Assembly: GCA_030633645.1 (NCBI GenBank)
Contig: DAOVRY010000058.1
Coordinates: forward strand, 1 to 6,102
DNA: 6,102 nt
Source: Pseudomonadota bacterium
Lineage (GTDB): Bacteria; Desulfobacterota; DSM-4660; Desulfatiglandales; B25-G16
Reading direction: 5' to 3'
Shown here piece by piece: positions 3,994 through 6,102 of the stretch. The notes below the pieces were generated by a model, which ran no database searches, was not told the DNA's origin, and worked only from the letters and a program-made list of their open reading frames with translations. Numbering within the stretch: the first letter of the stretch is position 1; every line of letters starts with the position of its first letter. The position numbers were made by a program, and so were the translations under genes.

Positions 3994-4593
3994 CTATTTT
4001 TCCAGATCCTTTATGCGGGACAGGATCGAATTAAGCTGATCCCGGAGAGCCTTTGCCTCTTCCTTAAGTGTGCCAAGCTCTTGATCAGGAGATGCCGGAG
4101 GAGCCGTCTGATTTGGGCCATATCCTGCTTGCATGCCCATTCCTCCGCCCATTCCTCTGCCCATGCCACGACCCATACCTCCGCCCATTCCCATGCCTGC
4201 GCCAGGAGAGGCACTTTGGCCACCACCCATACCCATGCCATAGTGATCCGGGACATTAGCTTGGCCAGTGGGTGATAGTTCTCCCTTCTTATATCTATCA
4301 ATTGCCTCTCTAATGGAACCACTGACACCAACAATCACATCAAGGCCGGCTGCACTCAGGGTTCTACTAGCATTGGGGCCGACATTTCCGGTTATAACCA
4401 CAGTTGCCCCTGTGGAAGCGATAAATTGGCCTGACTGGATGCCTGCTCCCCCGCCAAGGGACATACTCTCGTTCTCAATGGCCTCAAAACTCATATCATC
4501 TGGATTGACGATTAAAAAATACGCGCATCTACCAAATCTCGGATCTATCTCCGAGTCAAGATCCGTTCCCGTTGAAGTAAGGGCTATTTTCAT
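3994..4593 (-). CDS. NifX domain fused to Met/Gly-rich linker and DUF5320-like C-terminal helix, 199 aa
   Basis: This is a three-part protein. Residues 1-105 are a Nitro_FeMo-Co (NifX-like) domain: MKIALTSTGT, then PRFGRCAYFLIVN with Cys 23, ATVVITGNVGPNASRTL (63-79), GLDVIVGVSGSIREAI (83-98). Residues 117-158 are an extreme Gly/Met segment with nine Met between 120 and 154 (GMGRGMGRGMGGGMGM). Residues 169-199 are an amphipathic charged helix (PDQELGTLKEEAKALRDQL...) ending in LEK, like the usual end of DUF5320 proteins. The fusion links a cluster-binding domain to a soft-metal-rich, probably flexible arm and a likely oligomerisation helix. The Met-rich arm recalls Cu(I)-binding segments, which is speculative. 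AGGAG lies about 9 nt before the ATG. It is the first gene of the three-gene group and is preceded by a plausible promoter. Confidence 0.92.
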   Translation of the reverse strand: MKIALTSTGTDLDSEIDPRFGRCAYFLIVNPDDMSFEAIENESMSLGGGAGIQSGQFIASTGATVVITGNVGPNASRTLSAAGLDVIVGVSGSIREAIDRYKKGELSPTGQANVPDHYGMGMGGGQSASPGAGMGMGGGMGRGMGRGMGGGMGMQAGYGPNQTAPPASPDQELGTLKEEAKALRDQLNSILSRIKDLEK

Positions 4594-4652
4594 AAATTAT
4601 TTCTCCTTCCTTTTCTAATATTATCTTTTGCACCTTCTGTGCCATGTTTGTT

Positions 4653-4698
4653 CTATTCTCATCGAATAGGATAACTTGTTAATATCTCTAATGATATT
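4653..4698. repeat. Two small dyads in the leader of the NifX gene group
   Basis: CTATTC-TCATC-GAATAG spans 4653-4669 and AATATC-TCTAAT-GATATT spans 4681-4698, each with perfect 6-bp arms. Both fall in the roughly 125-nt untranslated leader predicted between the promoter and the first NifX gene, so they could be operators or leader hairpins. Six-bp AT-rich arms can also arise by chance. Confidence 0.3.
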
Positions 4699-4722
4699 CA
4701 CTTACTATGAAGCAATATGTGA

Positions 4723-4746
4723 AATACATGATACACATAATGTATT
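4723..4746. promoter_or_regulatory. Operator-like dyad AATACAT-N10-ATGTATT overlapping the -10 region
   Basis: Perfect 7-bp arms (4723-4729 and 4740-4746) flank 10 nt and cover the predicted -10 box and part of the spacer, the usual place for a repressor site. The regulator is not identifiable from the sequence. Confidence 0.4.
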
Positions 4747-4756
4747 GTTTTTGCAA
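4728..4756 (-). promoter_or_regulatory. Sigma70-like promoter for the NifX/DUF5320 gene group
   Basis: On the minus strand TTGCAA (4756-4751) is separated by exactly 17 nt from TATCAT (4733-4728), matching the -35 and -10 consensus at 4 and 5 of 6 positions. It sits in an AT-rich intergenic region about 135 nt upstream of the ATG at 4593 and implies a leader of roughly 125 nt. Confidence 0.5.
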
Positions 4757-4770
4757 CATAATTCACTCAA

Positions 4771-4788
4771 TGTTCCAATATTGTAACA
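4771..4788. promoter_or_regulatory. 18-bp near-perfect palindrome upstream of the -35 box
   Basis: TGTTCCAATATTGTAACA has a perfect CAATATTG core and TGTT/AACA ends with a single mismatched pair between them. Its centre lies about 23 bp upstream of the -35 box, near -58 relative to the likely transcription start, a usual distance for an activator. It does not fit the Fnr (TTGAT-N4-ATCAA) or CRP consensus. Confidence 0.45.
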
Positions 4789-4821
4789 CTTAAAAGGTTC
4801 TAGACAACCTGCAAAAGGCCT

Positions 4822-6102
4822 TTATGGTGGTTCCCTGCGAAAGTAATCGAAAACATCTTTTGCTACTAGTTGAGCAATCCCTGGCACTTGCATTAACTCT
4901 TTGAACTCTGCCTTGGCTATAGCCTCAATATCTCCAAAAAATCTAAGCAATAACCTCTTTCTTTTTGGCCCAATCCCCGGAATTCTATCCAACTCGGACC
5001 TAGTTAACCTTTTCTTCCTTCTTTTTCGGTAATAACTCACAGCCCTCCGGTGCGTCTCATCCCTTATACGCATAAAAAGAGACAGGACTGGGTGATTGCG
5101 TGCAAGGTTAAGGGGGTTTTTCCTGTTTGGAAGATATATTTTGTCTAAAGCCCCTGGTTTTCCTCGATCAGCTTTCGCAATGGAGATAACATCAGGTGGG
5201 TTCTCAAGGCCAAGAGCACCAAGCGTTTTTAAGGCTACCGCCAGATGACCCTTTCCACCATCTATTACAAAAAGGTCTGGCGGTTTGCCCTGTTTCAGTC
5301 TTCTTCTCATTCCCTCTGCAATCATGGCATAATCATCTATCCCCTCCACCTCTTTTATCCGGTAGTTTCGATAGCCGGATTTTTGTGGCAGCCCTTTAAC
5401 AAAGGCAACTATAGAGGCTACGGCAAGATCACCTTTGAGATTAGATACATCTATCGCTTCTATGTGTACTGGTTTGCTCCTCAAGTGCAACAACGATTTT
5501 GCTTCCTCAAGGATGGCAGACTGGTCAGTTTTCTTTCGTCTTAGCAGTATATTTTCAGCGTTCACCGCAGCCATGTTCGCAAGCCGCCTCTTATCCCCCT
5601 TGGAAGGAACCAAAATAGATACCTTTTTCCCAGCCATTCCCGTCAACCATTCAGAGATCAGTTTTCTGTCATCTATTGCGTCTGATAGGATTATGTCAGG
5701 GGGAAAAAATTGTTTCTCTCGGTAATATTGTTTGAGGAAGGCCTCCAGTATTTCACTTGAATACTCCCATGCCCCCCGTATGGAATAACTCCTGCTTCCA
5801 ATCATATAACCACCCCGCACCAGGAGAATCACTACCTCTGCTTCTTTACCTGAATGAGATAGTCCGATAATATCTTGATCCCTCATCTTGCTGGAAACTA
5901 CTGTTTGCTTTTCCACCGTTTTTTCGATAGCCCTGATTTGATCTCTCACCATGGCAGCCTTTTCAAAATTGAGCTCTCTCGAGGCATTTTCCATCACCTT
6001 CTTTAGTTTCGAGATCAATTCTTTGTCCCGCCCCTCCAAAAATAACCTTACCTGATCAACTAACTCCTGATAATCCTCTCTGCTGACATCCATACAACAG
6101 GG
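4822..6102 (-). CDS. uvrC: UvrABC system protein C (excinuclease subunit C), C-terminal 426 residues; 5' end off the right edge
   Basis: UvrC makes the dual incisions of nucleotide excision repair in complex with UvrB. The frame is open through the window edge as PCC-MDVSREDYQELV, matching the conserved 'APC..isreeY' region that follows the Cys-rich linker, so the Met at 6093 is internal and the GIY-YIG nuclease domain (3' incision) lies outside. Numbering from that Met, the UVR motif (UvrB-binding helical hairpin) is at about 26-60 with LNFEKAAMVRDQI. The RNase H-like 5'-incision domain carries the DDH triad at D215 (IEAIDVSNLKG), D278 (FVIDGGKGH) and H348 (RDETHRRAVSYYR). Two helix-hairpin-helix motifs close the protein (LDRIPGIGPKRKRLLLRFFG and LMQVPGIAQLVAKDV). 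No damage to the frame is visible. The gene ends 228 nt before the NifX gene group and is probably a separate transcription unit. Confidence 0.97.
   Translation of the reverse strand, partial: PCCMDVSREDYQELVDQVRLFLEGRDKELISKLKKVMENASRELNFEKAAMVRDQIRAIEKTVEKQTVVSSKMRDQDIIGLSHSGKEAEVVILLVRGGYMIGSRSYSIRGAWEYSSEILEAFLKQYYREKQFFPPDIILSDAIDDRKLISEWLTGMAGKKVSILVPSKGDKRRLANMAAVNAENILLRRKKTDQSAILEEAKSLLHLRSKPVHIEAIDVSNLKGDLAVASIVAFVKGLPQKSGYRNYRIKEVEGIDDYAMIAEGMRRRLKQGKPPDLFVIDGGKGHLAVALKTLGALGLENPPDVISIAKADRGKPGALDKIYLPNRKNPLNLARNHPVLSLFMRIRDETHRRAVSYYRKRRKKRLTRSELDRIPGIGPKRKRLLLRFFGDIEAIAKAEFKELMQVPGIAQLVAKDVFDYFRREPP

Noticed and set aside
4812..4824. AAAAGGCCTTTA at the uvrC end as an intrinsic terminator
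   Set aside because: The palindrome has no loop and overlaps the stop codon; it cannot form a stable hairpin followed by a T-run.

Overview
All protein genes in this window lie on the minus strand, so the biological order runs from the right edge to the left. The content is typical of an anaerobic bacterium such as a sulfate-reducing or syntrophic 'deltaproteobacterium' (Desulfobacterota) or a relative. It holds three NifX/Orange-protein-like small proteins, a DUF5320-type Gly-rich protein that begins MPGxDGTGP, a two-cluster ferredoxin and a DUF89 protein. This assignment is inferred from gene content, and no phylogenetic marker was tested.

Layout in transcription order. (1) Positions 6102-4822 hold the C-terminal two thirds of uvrC, cut by the window edge. 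(2) Positions 4821-4594 are an AT-rich intergenic region with a good sigma70-like promoter and several dyad symmetries. (3) Positions 4593-3235 are a tight three-gene group: a NifX-domain protein with a Met/Gly-rich linker and a C-terminal helix, a short NifX protein with a basic tail, and a DUF5320-type Gly/Tyr/Arg-rich protein. (4) Positions 3234-2944 hold a perfect 12-bp hairpin and what looks like a decayed fragment of a second DUF5320-like gene. (5) Positions 2943-2377 encode a Pro/Gly/Tyr/Met-rich protein built of tandem 17- and 19-residue repeats and ending in a charged helix. (6) Positions 2376-1756 form a 621-bp gap full of dispersed repeats, most of it (1828-2275) bounded by inverted repeats. 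(7) Positions 1755-531 encode a third NifX protein with a C-terminal coiled coil, then a SAM-dependent methyltransferase. (8) Positions 340-152 encode a 2[4Fe-4S] ferredoxin. (9) Positions 127-1 are the start of a DUF89 family gene with a TTG start.

The most interesting signal is that three proteins with otherwise different bodies (NifX domain, NifX domain plus Met/Gly linker, Pro/Tyr repeat protein) end in the same roughly 30-residue amphipathic helix. It aligns without gaps between them. The nearby DUF5320-type protein has the family's N-terminal signature but not the charged C-terminal helix I associate with that family. The pattern suggests shuffled modules: small metal-cluster-binding domains and low-complexity bodies that could assemble through a common coiled-coil tag, with the ferredoxin as a possible electron or cluster partner. 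The biochemical role is inference. The established anchor is that NifX/NifY/NifB-C family proteins bind Fe-Mo cofactor precursors, and that the related Orange Protein of Desulfovibrio binds a Mo-Cu-sulfide cluster.
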